Assembly (NCBI GenBank): GCA_050485685.1
Contig: JBJHBW010000014.1
Location: 24,478 to 88,477 of the forward strand
DNA length: 64,000 bases
Direction: 5' to 3'
Origin: JBJHBP01 sp050485685
GTDB taxonomy: Bacteria > Pseudomonadota > Gammaproteobacteria > Steroidobacterales > Rariloculaceae
Below the pieces are notes generated by a model. It had not been told where the DNA came from and made no database searches. It saw only the letters and a list, made by a program, of their open reading frames with translations. Shown here piece by piece: positions 16,722-26,182 of the stretch. Within the stretch, counting starts at the first letter, position 1. Every line of letters starts with the position of its first letter. A program made the translations under genes and the position numbers.

Positions 16722-17437
16722 GGTCGTATCTCCTCGATGGGCATGTAGCCCTCCAGAAGCGCCTTGCCGGAGATCGCCGCTGCGGCGCCGGCTTTGGCCA
16801 GCGCCGCGAGATCGGCCGGATTGCGCACGCCACCGGACGCCTGCACCGCGATCGCCGGCCAGTGCGCGGCCAGCTTCCGGTAGAGCTCGATGTTCGGTCC
16901 GGCAAGGGCACCGTCGCGGTCGATGTCGGTGCAAAGAACATGGCGCAGACCCATGGGGATAAAGCGGCCAATCGCGTCGTCCAGAGTCAGCTCGCTTGCG
17001 CGCGTCCAGCCGTGCGTTTTCACGAAGGCGACGCCCTCGTCAGACAGCTCCACATCCAGCGCCAGCGTGATGCGCTCAGGACCATGTGTCTTCAGCCATT
17101 TGCTGACGGTTTCGGGCGCAGTCACGGCGAGACTGCCAATCACGACACGATCTGCAATTGTGAGCGTTTCCGCCAGGCTGGCTTCGTCGCGTATGCCACC
17201 GCCCAGTTGCACTTTCAATCCCGCGGCCGCCATGCGCCGGATCAGCGGCAGATTGACCGGTCTTCCGCCGGCTGCACCATCCAGATCGACCACATGCAGC
17301 CAGCGGGCACCCAACACCTGGTATTCCTGCGCCAGCGTGACCGGATCGGCCTCGTAACGGGTCTCCTGACCGAAGTCGCCCTTGAGCAGGCGTACGCAGC
17401 GGCCATCGCGAATATCAATTGCGGGAATCAGTTCCAT
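16703..17437 (-). CDS. hisA: Phosphoribosylformimino-AICAR-phosphate isomerase
   Basis: HisA opens the ribose of ProFAR by an Amadori rearrangement, the fourth step of histidine synthesis. The 244-residue TIM barrel begins MELIPAIDIRDGRCVRL and contains both half-barrel signatures: the catalytic aspartate in AIDIRDG and the second in LCTDIDRDG. LHVVDLDGA, QLGGGIR and QASGGVR supply phosphate-binding loops. An upstream ATG at 17464 would add 9 residues; the family N-terminus favours 17437. It lies 43 bases after hisH and overlaps hisF by 19 bases. Confidence 0.95.
   Translation of the reverse strand: MELIPAIDIRDGRCVRLLKGDFGQETRYEADPVTLAQEYQVLGARWLHVVDLDGAAGGRPVNLPLIRRMAAAGLKVQLGGGIRDEASLAETLTIADRVVIGSLAVTAPETVSKWLKTHGPERITLALDVELSDEGVAFVKTHGWTRASELTLDDAIGRFIPMGLRHVLCTDIDRDGALAGPNIELYRKLAAHWPAIAVQASGGVRNPADLAALAKAGAAAAISGKALLEGYMPIEEIRPYLPNA
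16719..16735 (-). promoter_or_regulatory. Shine-Dalgarno and rare ATA start codon of hisF
   Basis: On the minus strand GAGGAG (16735-16730) is followed after 8 bases by ATA (16721-16719), the codon that aligns with the family's initiator methionine. The next in-frame GTG would delete the first beta strand and its catalytic aspartate. Upstream in-frame starts lie deep inside hisA and would add more than 50 non-homologous residues. A true AUA initiator, or a sequencing error for ATG, are the alternatives. Confidence 0.6.
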
Positions 17438-17480
17438 ATCGCCAGTTTCGTGGATCAAAGTCATGATCAGGAGAACTCGT

Positions 17481-18113
17481 TCAGAGGCGGAGAAAATTTT
17501 GCAACAGCCGGGAGCCGAATCTGGATGAACGCTCTGGATGAAACTGCATACCGTAGAAATTGCCCTGCTGAACCACAGCCGAGAACGGAATGCCGTATTC
17601 ACTGACGGCCAGCGTGTAGTCACCCGGCGGCGCGGCGAAACTGTGCACGAAATAGGCGTACTCATCGGTGCCCATTTCGCCAAGCAGCGGGGAAGGGCGC
17701 GTCAGGCGGACCTCGTTCCAACCCATGTGCGGCACGGGAAGACCGGCCGCCCTGGGCAACCTCTGCACCTTCGCCGGTATGACACCCAGGCATTCGGCAT
17801 CGTCTTCCTCGGAATACGCGAACAGCAGCTGCATGCCCAGGCAGATACCCAGCACGGGTTGCGTCAGTCCTGGCACCAGGCCGGCAATGCCCGTGGAGAC
17901 CAGCCGCCGCATCGCATCGCGCGCGGCACCGACGCCCGGCAGCAGCACGTGAGAGGCGGCGCGAATTCTTTCCGGATCTTCCGTCACCGGCGCTGCCACA
18001 CCCAGGCGCTGCAGCGCGAATTCCAGCGAAGCCAGATTCGCCCCGCAGCCACCGATGACGACGGCGTTGATGCCGGCCGAGCTGCCCGAGCCGGGCCGCT
18101 TGCTCGTGTTCAC
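17481..18113 (-). CDS. hisH: Imidazole glycerol phosphate synthase, glutamine amidotransferase subunit
   Basis: The 210-residue HisH releases ammonia from glutamine and channels it to HisF. The class I amidotransferase triad is visible: the nucleophile cysteine in GICLGMQLLF, and histidine and glutamate in GMQFHPERS near the C-terminus. GVGAARDAM is the conserved oxyanion-strand region. The start is GTG at 18113, within the GTGA overlap with the hisB stop, so translation is coupled to hisB. The first 14 residues (rich in Ser and Gly) extend beyond the usual N-terminus. Confidence 0.95.
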   Translation of the reverse strand: MNTSKRPGSGSSAGINAVVIGGCGANLASLEFALQRLGVAAPVTEDPERIRAASHVLLPGVGAARDAMRRLVSTGIAGLVPGLTQPVLGICLGMQLLFAYSEEDDAECLGVIPAKVQRLPRAAGLPVPHMGWNEVRLTRPSPLLGEMGTDEYAYFVHSFAAPPGDYTLAVSEYGIPFSAVVQQGNFYGMQFHPERSSRFGSRLLQNFLRL

Positions 18114-19180
18114 AGGGTCCCCTTCGTACTGGGCAGAGCGTGACCTTCGCGCGCAATCGCCTGACGCAACGCACGTGCAACCGCCTTGAAACTGGCCTCC
18201 ACCATGTGGTGGGCGTTATCACCGCGCACGCTGACATGCAGCGAGCAGCCCAGTGAGTCGGCCAGCGAGCGATAGAAGTGCGGCACCAGCTCGGTAGGCA
18301 GGTCGCCGACCCGCTCACGCGGAAACTCACCCTCGAACACGAGATATGGCCGACCCCCGAGGTCGATGGAAGCACGTGCTTCCGTTTCGTCCATGGGCAG
18401 CAGAAACCCGTAGCGATGGATCCCGCGTTTGTCACCCAGTGCCTTTTTCAGGGCTGCGCCCAGCGTCAGTGCGACATCTTCGACGGTGTGGTGTTCGTCA
18501 ACGTGAAGATCGCCGCTGCAGCTCACATCCAGTCGGAATCCGCCATGTTTGCCGAGCTGCTCCAGCATGTGATCGAAGAAGGCGAGGCCCGTCTGCGCCT
18601 GCGGGTCAGCCGGATCGTCCAGATCAACCACCACGCGAACACTGGTTTCGCGCGTACGTCGCTCCAGCTCCGCCACGCGAGGTCTGTCGGCAAGTCTGTG
18701 AGCCACACCCGTCCAGGTTTCGTCCGACACGTCATCAGAAGAAATCGCAAAGGCCTGCACGCCGAGGTTGCGCGCGAACTCGGGGTCGGTATCGCGATCG
18801 CCTATCACCGCCGAATTCTCGCGATCAAGGCGGTTTCCGGCGATCAGTTCGTGCACCAGGCCGAGCTGTGGCTTGCGGCAATTGCAGCCATCGTCAGGCC
18901 CATGAGGACAGTAAAGACGCGCCTTGAACTCAATGCCCTGCGAGCGCAGCAGCGCGTGCACAAAGGCTTCGGTGCGCGCCAGTGCCTCCGCGCTCATCTC
19001 GCCGCGAGCTATCGCCGGCTGATTGCTGACCAGCACCAGTTCAAATCCGGCACCACGCAATTTCAGCAGGGCTGGAATCACGCCGGGCATCAGACGTACC
19101 TTGTCAGGCTGATCAATGAGTCCGTCTGCGGGCTTTTCCAGCAGCGTGCCATCCCGGTCTATGAACAAGATCTTACTCAT
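18110..19180 (-). CDS. hisB: Bifunctional histidinol-phosphatase / imidazole glycerol phosphate dehydratase
   Basis: The 356-residue fusion carries two steps of histidine synthesis. Residues 1-165 are a HAD phosphatase: nucleophile in FIDRDGTLL, and zinc-binding cysteines in LYCPHGPDDGCNCRKP. Residues about 170-356 are the manganese-dependent dehydratase, with HHTVEDV and HHMVEASFKA metal sites. This fusion is the enterobacterial and Xanthomonas type. It overlaps hisC by 8 bases and hisH by 4, so the operon is tightly coupled. Confidence 0.96.
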   Translation of the reverse strand: MSKILFIDRDGTLLEKPADGLIDQPDKVRLMPGVIPALLKLRGAGFELVLVSNQPAIARGEMSAEALARTEAFVHALLRSQGIEFKARLYCPHGPDDGCNCRKPQLGLVHELIAGNRLDRENSAVIGDRDTDPEFARNLGVQAFAISSDDVSDETWTGVAHRLADRPRVAELERRTRETSVRVVVDLDDPADPQAQTGLAFFDHMLEQLGKHGGFRLDVSCSGDLHVDEHHTVEDVALTLGAALKKALGDKRGIHRYGFLLPMDETEARASIDLGGRPYLVFEGEFPRERVGDLPTELVPHFYRSLADSLGCSLHVSVRGDNAHHMVEASFKAVARALRQAIAREGHALPSTKGTL

Positions 19181-20270
19181 CGCGCTCTCGCTCCGCGCCG
19201 GACAGCGCTTTCAGCAGTCGATCATTGTCTTCCGGCCGACCGACGGTGATGCGCACGCAGTCCTTCAATGCCGGCTGATCGGGAAAGGTCCGCACCAGAA
19301 TCCCCGCATCGCGCGCAGTGTTGCGGAACCGGTCACCATTGCCGGTTTCAATCAGCACGAAATTGGCGTCACTGGGCCAGACCTTGCGAACCTGCGGGAT
19401 ATCACGCAGGGCCTCGGCCAGCCGGCTGCGCTCACGCTTCAGCAGCGTAATGCGTTCCTCTGACACCTCCAGCGAATCGCCCGAAAGCGCCTTGAGGACC
19501 AGTTCTATCGAAGGCGTGGGGAACGTGTAAGGCGGCAGCACGTTCTCGAGGAAAGACACGACCTCAGGAGCTGCAATCAGCGCACCGCAACGTACACCCG
19601 CCAGGGAGACGAACTTGGACAGCGTTCGCAGCAGAACGACATGCGGAAACTGCTCCCGCAAAGCCAGGTAGTCCGCACTTTCGGCAAACTCGTGGTAAGC
19701 CTCGTCGATGACGACCAGCGCGCGACCGGCCAGCGCACTGACGACGCGTTCCACGTCGGCGCGGTCAAGCGAGTGCCCCGTCGGATTGTTCGGCGTACAC
19801 AGAAAAACGATCCGGGTTGTATCGTCGACCGCCGCGAGTACCCCTTGCACGTCCAGCACAAACCCGCGGTCCCGGATCAGCGGTACTTCGGTAATGCCGG
19901 CGCCCTGAATGGTCGCGTAAACGCGGTACATGTCGAAGGTGGGCGGACAGACAAGCACACTGTCGCGTCCTGCACGGCAGAAACCGCGAATCAGGATGTC
20001 TATCGCCTCGCTGCTGCCACGGGTGACCAGCATTTCTCGTTCGTGAGCGCCATAGTGCCTTGCGAGCCGATCGCGCAACTCCAGAGGACGCGGCGGCGGA
20101 TAGCGGTTCAGGCCCCTTTCGGTTTTGTCGCCGGGCGCGCGCCAGGGCGACTCGTTCGCGTTCAGGCGAATGCAGTCGGGTTCCCACGCGCCGGCCGTGT
20201 AAGGCCTCAGACGCAGCAGTTCCGGACGCGCCAGGTCCAGCGGGTTGTTGATCTGAGAGCCGCTCATCAC
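19173..20270 (-). CDS. hisC: Histidinol-phosphate aminotransferase
   Basis: The 365-residue PLP enzyme transfers an amino group from glutamate to imidazole acetol phosphate. It is a fold-type I aminotransferase: LNANESPW near the N-terminus, CTPNNPTG, DEAYHEF, and the Schiff-base lysine in LRTLSKFVSLAGVRCG. These match HisC rather than aspartate aminotransferase. It overlaps hisD by 4 bases and hisB by 8 bases in the his operon. Confidence 0.95.
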   Translation of the reverse strand: MMSGSQINNPLDLARPELLRLRPYTAGAWEPDCIRLNANESPWRAPGDKTERGLNRYPPPRPLELRDRLARHYGAHEREMLVTRGSSEAIDILIRGFCRAGRDSVLVCPPTFDMYRVYATIQGAGITEVPLIRDRGFVLDVQGVLAAVDDTTRIVFLCTPNNPTGHSLDRADVERVVSALAGRALVVIDEAYHEFAESADYLALREQFPHVVLLRTLSKFVSLAGVRCGALIAAPEVVSFLENVLPPYTFPTPSIELVLKALSGDSLEVSEERITLLKRERSRLAEALRDIPQVRKVWPSDANFVLIETGNGDRFRNTARDAGILVRTFPDQPALKDCVRITVGRPEDNDRLLKALSGAERERDE

Positions 20271-21601
20271 GTGTTGCCCTGTGTGCCGGATCTGCTGCCC
20301 GGTGTGGCGACGGCATCCAGCCGTCGTGTCACAGCCCTGGCATGTGCATCCAGACCTTCAAGTTCCGCCAGCGTCGCCGCAACCGGGCCAATCTGCTCAA
20401 GACCCTGTGGTGACAGTTCCTGGACCGTCATGGAACGCAGGAAGTCATTCAGGTTCAGGCCCGAATAACTGCGCGCATATCCGTAGGTGGGCAGCACATG
20501 ATTGGTACCACTGCAGTAATCGCCAACCGACTCCGGCGCCCATGCACCCAGAAAAACAGAACCGGCGCTGTGGATACGATCCAGCCACTGGCGCGGCTCA
20601 TTGATATTGAGAATCAGATGCTCAGGCGCGTAGCGGTTCGCGATCACTACGGCTGTCTCCAGATCGTCGACCACGATCACGCTGGAGTTGGCCAGCGACG
20701 CGCTGACAATGGCATCGCGCGACAGCGTGCGCTGTTGCAGACGGATCTCGGCAAGCACGGCTTCGGCGAAGGCGGTGCTGGTGGTGACCAGCACGACCTG
20801 CGCATCCTCGTCGTGCTCGGCCTGCGACAGCAGATCGGCCGCAACGAAACCAGGATCCGCGTCGCTGTCGGCCACGACCATGACTTCGGAAGGCCCTGCC
20901 GGGAGATCACGCGCACAACCAGCCGGATCATCGGCCACCAGCGATTTCGCCGCCGTCACCCAGCGATTGCCCGGACCGAACAGTTTGTCCACCTGGGGCA
21001 CGCTTTCGCTGCCATAGGCCATGGCTGCGACCGCCTGGGCACCGCCGAGCCTGAACACCCGCTGCACACCGCAGATGCCGGCGGCATACAGTACGGCCGG
21101 ATTCACCTCTCCGTCGCGGTTCGGCGGACTGCAGGCAATACGTACCGGGCAACCGGCAATACGCGCCGGAATCGCCAGCATCAGCATGGTCGAGGGCAGG
21201 GGGGCGTTGCCGGCAGGAACATACAGGCCAACACGCTGGACAGGTCGTATCAGGCGCTCACAACGCACGCCGGGCATGGTCTCCACGCTGATCTCGGAGG
21301 GACGTTGTGCGCTGTGAAACGCTTCGATGTTCGCTGCCGCCGTGCGTATCGCGTCTCGTTGCACAGACGTCAGCGCCTCGGATGCCCTGGCCTTCTCGGC
21401 TTCGTCGACCTCCAGTGCTGTCAGTCGGACGCCGTCGAACTGCTCCGTCAGCGCAAGCAGCGCGGCATCGCCTTCGCGCCGCACGCGCTGAACGATGGCA
21501 CTGACGGCAGGACGCAGTTCCGCATCATCCGCGACCACCGGCCGCGTGAGCACCGCGTCGCGCTGCGATTCGTTGAGCTGATTCCAGATCTGTATCTGCA
21601 T
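20267..21601 (-). CDS. hisD: Histidinol dehydrogenase
   Basis: HisD oxidises histidinol to histidine in two NAD-dependent steps, the end of the pathway. The 444-residue protein (ATG at 21601; an upstream in-frame start at 21664 is not conserved) shows YVPAGNAPLPS, the FGPGNRWV segment, DLPAGPSEVMV, the zinc-site SQAEHDEDAQ and GTNHVLPT with its catalytic histidine. Length is typical. The gene begins 10 bases after hisG and overlaps hisC by 4 bases. Confidence 0.96.
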   Translation of the reverse strand: MQIQIWNQLNESQRDAVLTRPVVADDAELRPAVSAIVQRVRREGDAALLALTEQFDGVRLTALEVDEAEKARASEALTSVQRDAIRTAAANIEAFHSAQRPSEISVETMPGVRCERLIRPVQRVGLYVPAGNAPLPSTMLMLAIPARIAGCPVRIACSPPNRDGEVNPAVLYAAGICGVQRVFRLGGAQAVAAMAYGSESVPQVDKLFGPGNRWVTAAKSLVADDPAGCARDLPAGPSEVMVVADSDADPGFVAADLLSQAEHDEDAQVVLVTTSTAFAEAVLAEIRLQQRTLSRDAIVSASLANSSVIVVDDLETAVVIANRYAPEHLILNINEPRQWLDRIHSAGSVFLGAWAPESVGDYCSGTNHVLPTYGYARSYSGLNLNDFLRSMTVQELSPQGLEQIGPVAATLAELEGLDAHARAVTRRLDAVATPGSRSGTQGNT

Positions 21602-21611
21602 GATGATTCCG

Positions 21612-22517
21612 TCAGGACAGCATTTTCTCGACCGGCAGTACCAGCATGGACGAAGCACCGGCATCCTTCAGTTGTTCCAGAGTTTCCCAGAACACATTCT
21701 CGCGGCAGACGGCATGCACGGCGACTTTGTCGTCACGTCCTTCCAGCGGCATGATCGTCGGCGCCTCGCTGCCAGGGAGCAGGGCGGTGATTTCCTTCAA
21801 CGCCGCGCGCGGGGCATGCAGCATGATGTACTTGCTTTCCTTCACCTGAAGCACGCCCTGGATTCGCTGCAGCAGACGCTGCACCCAGACGGCCTTGCCT
21901 TCGGGTACAGCAACCGGTGTCTGTATGACCGCCGCGCGACTTTCGAGAATGGTGTCGCCCTCGCGCAGGTGGTGCGCGCGCAGCGTTGAACCCGTGGAGA
22001 CCAGGTCGCAGATCACATCGGCCCGACCCAGACTCGGTGCGATTTCAACCGCTCCGGAAAACTCCACCACCGTGGCATCGACGTTCTCACGACGAAGATA
22101 ATCACGCACGATCTCCGGATAGGTCGTCGCGATACGGGTGCGCTGAAGCGATGCCGGTCCGTCATAGGGAAAACTCTCGGGAATGCCGAAAGCCAGTCGA
22201 CAGTAGCCGAAATCAAGCTGGCAGACCTCGCGGAACAGGTCTGTCACCCCGGCTGCCGTCATCCCCAGCCGCCGCTCCAGGACGATGTTTGCGCCCACGA
22301 TGCCAAGATCGCAGACATCCTCCTGCACCAGGGCCGGAATGTCATCGTCGCGCACCAGCAGCACGTCCACCGGCATGTTCTCACCGTAGCAGATCAGCTG
22401 GTCCTTGCCGCGTGACCAGGTCAGACCGCAGCGTGACAGCAGGTCCAGCGAGTGCTCGGTCAGGCGGCCCGATTTCTGCACTGCAATCTTTATCCTTGCC
22501 TGTTGATCGTCCTTCAT
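21612..22517 (-). CDS. hisG: ATP phosphoribosyltransferase, long form
   Basis: HisG catalyses the committed step, joining ATP and PRPP, and is feedback-inhibited by histidine. At 301 residues it is the long, homohexameric form with a C-terminal ACT-like regulatory domain (about 225-301), so it needs no HisZ. The PRPP loop is seen in DLVSTGSTLRAH near residue 180, and the N-terminus KIAVQKSGRLTE is typical. ATG at 22517 is chosen over an upstream in-frame start, which would add a non-conserved tail. It lies 37 bases after the TrpR-like gene. Confidence 0.96.
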   Translation of the reverse strand: MKDDQQARIKIAVQKSGRLTEHSLDLLSRCGLTWSRGKDQLICYGENMPVDVLLVRDDDIPALVQEDVCDLGIVGANIVLERRLGMTAAGVTDLFREVCQLDFGYCRLAFGIPESFPYDGPASLQRTRIATTYPEIVRDYLRRENVDATVVEFSGAVEIAPSLGRADVICDLVSTGSTLRAHHLREGDTILESRAAVIQTPVAVPEGKAVWVQRLLQRIQGVLQVKESKYIMLHAPRAALKEITALLPGSEAPTIMPLEGRDDKVAVHAVCRENVFWETLEQLKDAGASSMLVLPVEKMLS

Positions 22518-22554
22518 GATCGGTTCCTGTATGGGATGGTCCGCTGAACTGCGG

Positions 22555-22863
22555 CTACATCGGAGTGAGTCGGTCCAGCGCGGTGCGATAACCGCCATTG
22601 CCGGTCGCGAGGAAACGCGCCACACGCCCAATGGTCGTGACGGACACGCCGGTCAGCTCGTGAATTCTGCGATAGGGCAGACCATCCTTCAGGTACACCG
22701 CCACCGCCCAGCGGTCGACCAGCGCTTCCAGCTCGGCCGGTGTGCACAGGTCGTTGAAAAAGCTGCGACATTCGGTCTCGTCGCGGAGGCTGAGTATGGC
22801 GCGGTAAAGGCCCTGTTCGGCCCGCTCGGCATCGCGCGGACTCATGCGTTTGCGGATCTTCAT
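22555..22863 (-). CDS. TrpR-family (YerC/YecD-like) transcriptional regulator heading the his operon
   Basis: This 102-residue protein (ATG at 22863) is an all-helical TrpR-superfamily regulator. The helix-turn-helix lies at about 55-85 (YLKDGLPYRRIHELTGVSVTTIGRVARFL), preceded by FFNDLCTPAELEALVDRWAVA, the hallmark of the YerC/YecD group. It is the first gene of the his operon, 37 bases before hisG. Its promoter carries two palindromes at 22881-22906 and 22917-22931. Autoregulation and repression of his genes, perhaps with histidine as co-repressor by analogy with TrpR and tryptophan, is a reasonable inference. TrpR-like histidine regulators have been proposed by comparative genomics, but I cannot check this one. 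Confidence 0.88.
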   Translation of the reverse strand: MKIRKRMSPRDAERAEQGLYRAILSLRDETECRSFFNDLCTPAELEALVDRWAVAVYLKDGLPYRRIHELTGVSVTTIGRVARFLATGNGGYRTALDRLTPM

Positions 22864-22880
22864 GGAGTGTTCCAACGAGC

Positions 22881-22906
22881 TAATGTAATAGCGCGCTGTT
22901 ACATTA
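22881..22906 (-). promoter_or_regulatory. 26-base palindrome, probable operator of the TrpR-like regulator
   Basis: Half-sites TAATGTAA and TTACATTA flank the centre AGCGCGCT. 24 of 26 positions are symmetric. It lies 17 bases upstream of the start codon and overlaps a possible -10 (TAATGT, 22906-22901) placed 17 bases after a -35-like TTGACT (22929-22924). Binding there would block initiation of the his operon. Confidence 0.65.
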
Positions 22907-22916
22907 ATGCAAGATT

Positions 22917-22931
22917 CATTGACAGTCAATG
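22917..22931. promoter_or_regulatory. Perfect 15-base palindrome over the his -35 region
   Basis: CATTGAC-A-GTCAATG is a perfect palindrome covering the -35-like TTGACT of the putative his promoter, 10 bases upstream of the larger palindrome. It could be a second operator or a site for another regulator. The half-site differs from TAATGTAA. Confidence 0.45.
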
Positions 22932-23026
22932 GGGACACAGCCTGGGCGGGGGCTTACCCTTCCTGCCGTTCAGGCACTCTGACGTGCTGCCCCCCGGTCT
23001 AACAGGTCTTCCGGCTCTCGGACTTG

Positions 23027-23041
23027 CAGGCTCTCAGGCTC

Positions 23042-23055
<14 letters not shown>
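23027..23055. repeat. 8-base tandem repeat at the leuB 3' end
   Basis: The unit CAGGCTCT is repeated 3.6 times without change. The copies run from just after the leuB stop into its last codons, including the stop itself. Because 8 is not a multiple of 3, gain or loss of a unit would shift the last residues and stop of LeuB. Confidence 0.8.
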
Positions 23056-24099
<1,044 letters not shown>

Positions 24100-24103
<4 letters not shown>

Positions 24104-24675
24104 TGCACCCGCTCCTCGTATGAGCGAATGGCCGAATCATGCTCGAGAAGGAACCCGAGCTGATCCAGTCCGTTCATCAGGCAATAGCGGGCGAAGCGCT
24201 CCACGGGGAAGGCGATCTCACGGCCGTCCGGTAGCACAACACGTGTCTTTTCCAGATCCACGGTAACCTCCACGCCCGGATTGGCGAGCAACCAGTGATG
24301 CGTGGGTTCATCCACGACCACGGGCAGCAGACCATTCTTCAGGGAATTGCTGCGAAAGATGTCGGCGATCTCGGTACTGATCACGGCACGAAAGCCGTAG
24401 TCGAGCAGCGCCCACGGCGCATGCTCGCGCGAGGAACCGCAACCAAAGTTTCTTCCCGCCACAAGGATGGAAGCACCGGCCGTATCGGCGGCGTTCAGAG
24501 GGAAGTCGCCGCGCGGCGCGCCGCTCTGGTCATAGCGCCAGTTCGCGAACAGGTGCTGACCCAGACCTTCGCGGGTCGTGGTCGTCAGGAACCGGGCCGG
24601 AATGATCTGGTCGGTATCGGTGTCGTCGTACGGCAGAACCACCGTGCGCGACGTGAATCGGGTTATGGCTTCCAT
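24100..24675 (-). CDS. leuD: 3-isopropylmalate dehydratase small subunit
   Basis: The 191-residue small subunit forms the swivelling domain of isopropylmalate isomerase together with LeuC. Seen are YDDTDTDQIIPARFL, the substrate-binding NFGCGSSREHAPWAL loop and IFRSNSLKNGLLP. ATG at 24675 aligns with the family start (MEAITRFTSRTVVLPYDDTDTD); an upstream frame extension lies inside leuC. It follows leuC by 25 bases and overlaps leuB by 4 bases. Confidence 0.96.
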
Positions 24676-24700
24676 GGTGCCTGTACCGGTTTCCAATGGA

Positions 24701-26131
24701 TCAGTGAGTGGAGGAAAGCAGTTCGCGCGGATCTGCAATGGTGCCGCGCACCGCCGAAGCCGCGGCCGTGAGCGGACTCGCGAGCACTGTGCGCGCGCCG
24801 CTGCCCTGGCGGCCTTCGAAGTTGCGATTGCTGGTGCTGACAGCCAGCTGTCCTTCAGCAACGATGTCGCCATTCATCCCTATGCACATCGAGCAGCCCG
24901 GTTCGCGCCACTCGGCGCCGGCAGCGCGAAAGACTTCATCCAGGCCTTCCGCTTCCGCGTCACGCTTGACTTTGCCAGAGCCCGGTACGACCAGCATGCG
25001 CACGCCGTCGGCGACACGACGACCCTTAAGAACTTCGGCTGCCTGCCGCAGGTCGCTGAGGCGACCGTTAGTGCATGAGCCGATGAACACGACATTGACC
25101 GGCATACCCAGCAGAGGCTTGCCTGCCTGCACACGCATGTAATCCAGCGCTTTTGCGAAGGCCGCATCACCATGGTCCGCCGGTACGGCGCCATCGACGG
25201 GAATCACCATGCCCGGGTTGGTACCGAATGTAATCATCGGTGCCAGCCGGCTGACATCCAGACGCACTTCGCGATCGTAGGTTGCATCAGTGTCGCCCGG
25301 CAGCGTACGCCAGCGTGTCAGCGCCGCATCCCAGTCGGCACCCTGAGGCGCCAGCGGACGCCCGGCCATGTACTCGAATGTTGTGTCATCCGGGGCGATC
25401 ATCCCGGCACGGGCGCCGGCCTCTATCGACATGTTGCAGACCGTCATGCGCTGCTCCATGGTCAGCGCGCGGATCGCGCTGCCACGGTACTCGATGACAT
25501 GTCCGGTGCCGCCGTCGACGCCGATCTCACCGATGATGGCGAGGATGAGATCCTTGGCAGTGACGCCGTCGGCCAGCCTGCCATCCACGTGTATGCCCAG
25601 CGTGCGCGGCCGCCTCTGCAGCAGACATTGCGTCGCCAGCACATGACCTACCTCGGTTGTACCGATACCGAAGGCCAGGGCACCGAAGGCTCCGTGGGTG
25701 CTGGTGTGGCTGTCGCCACAGACGATGGTGCGTCCCGGCTGAGTCGCGCCAAGTTCCGGGCCGATGATATGAACGATGCCTCGCTCCGGGCTGGAGAAAT
25801 CACGCAACTGAATGCCGAATTCCTGACAGTTGGCGATCATCTGCCGCACCTGTCTGGCGGCCGCCGGCACACTGACAATGTCCAGATCCTTCAGTGAACC
25901 GACCGGCACGGTAGGCGTGGAGTGGTCCAGCGTGGCCAGGCACCGGTCGGGCCTGCGCACGCGCAGGCCGCGCGTACGCAGCACATCGAAAGCCTGGGGA
26001 CTGGTGACCTCGTGTATCAGATGCAGGTCTATATACATGATCGCCGGCGTGTCCTGGGTTTCGGGCACGACGATGTGTTGTTCCCAGACTTTCTCGAACA
26101 GCGACCTTGGCGCTGATTGTGCGTTACTCAT
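24701..26131 (-). CDS. leuC: 3-isopropylmalate dehydratase large subunit
   Basis: The 476-residue aconitase-family protein isomerises 2-isopropylmalate to 3-isopropylmalate with LeuD. [4Fe-4S] ligand cysteines are in GSCTNGRLSDL and GCSMCIGMNGD. VCGDSHTSTHGAFGALAFGIGT is the characteristic substrate-binding block. The length fits the 466-476-residue proteobacterial type. It lies 51 bases after ilvE and 25 bases before leuD. Confidence 0.96.
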   Translation of the reverse strand: MSNAQSAPRSLFEKVWEQHIVVPETQDTPAIMYIDLHLIHEVTSPQAFDVLRTRGLRVRRPDRCLATLDHSTPTVPVGSLKDLDIVSVPAAARQVRQMIANCQEFGIQLRDFSSPERGIVHIIGPELGATQPGRTIVCGDSHTSTHGAFGALAFGIGTTEVGHVLATQCLLQRRPRTLGIHVDGRLADGVTAKDLILAIIGEIGVDGGTGHVIEYRGSAIRALTMEQRMTVCNMSIEAGARAGMIAPDDTTFEYMAGRPLAPQGADWDAALTRWRTLPGDTDATYDREVRLDVSRLAPMITFGTNPGMVIPVDGAVPADHGDAAFAKALDYMRVQAGKPLLGMPVNVVFIGSCTNGRLSDLRQAAEVLKGRRVADGVRMLVVPGSGKVKRDAEAEGLDEVFRAAGAEWREPGCSMCIGMNGDIVAEGQLAVSTSNRNFEGRQGSGARTVLASPLTAAASAVRGTIADPRELLSSTH

Positions 26132-26182
26132 GAATATTCAGCTGTCCTGTCAACGTTTCTCTGCGGCGCCGGCAGGCCCACT

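Noticed and set aside
16722..16934. N-terminal extension of hisF within hisA
   Set aside because: It would add over 70 arginine-rich, non-homologous residues read out of frame from hisA.
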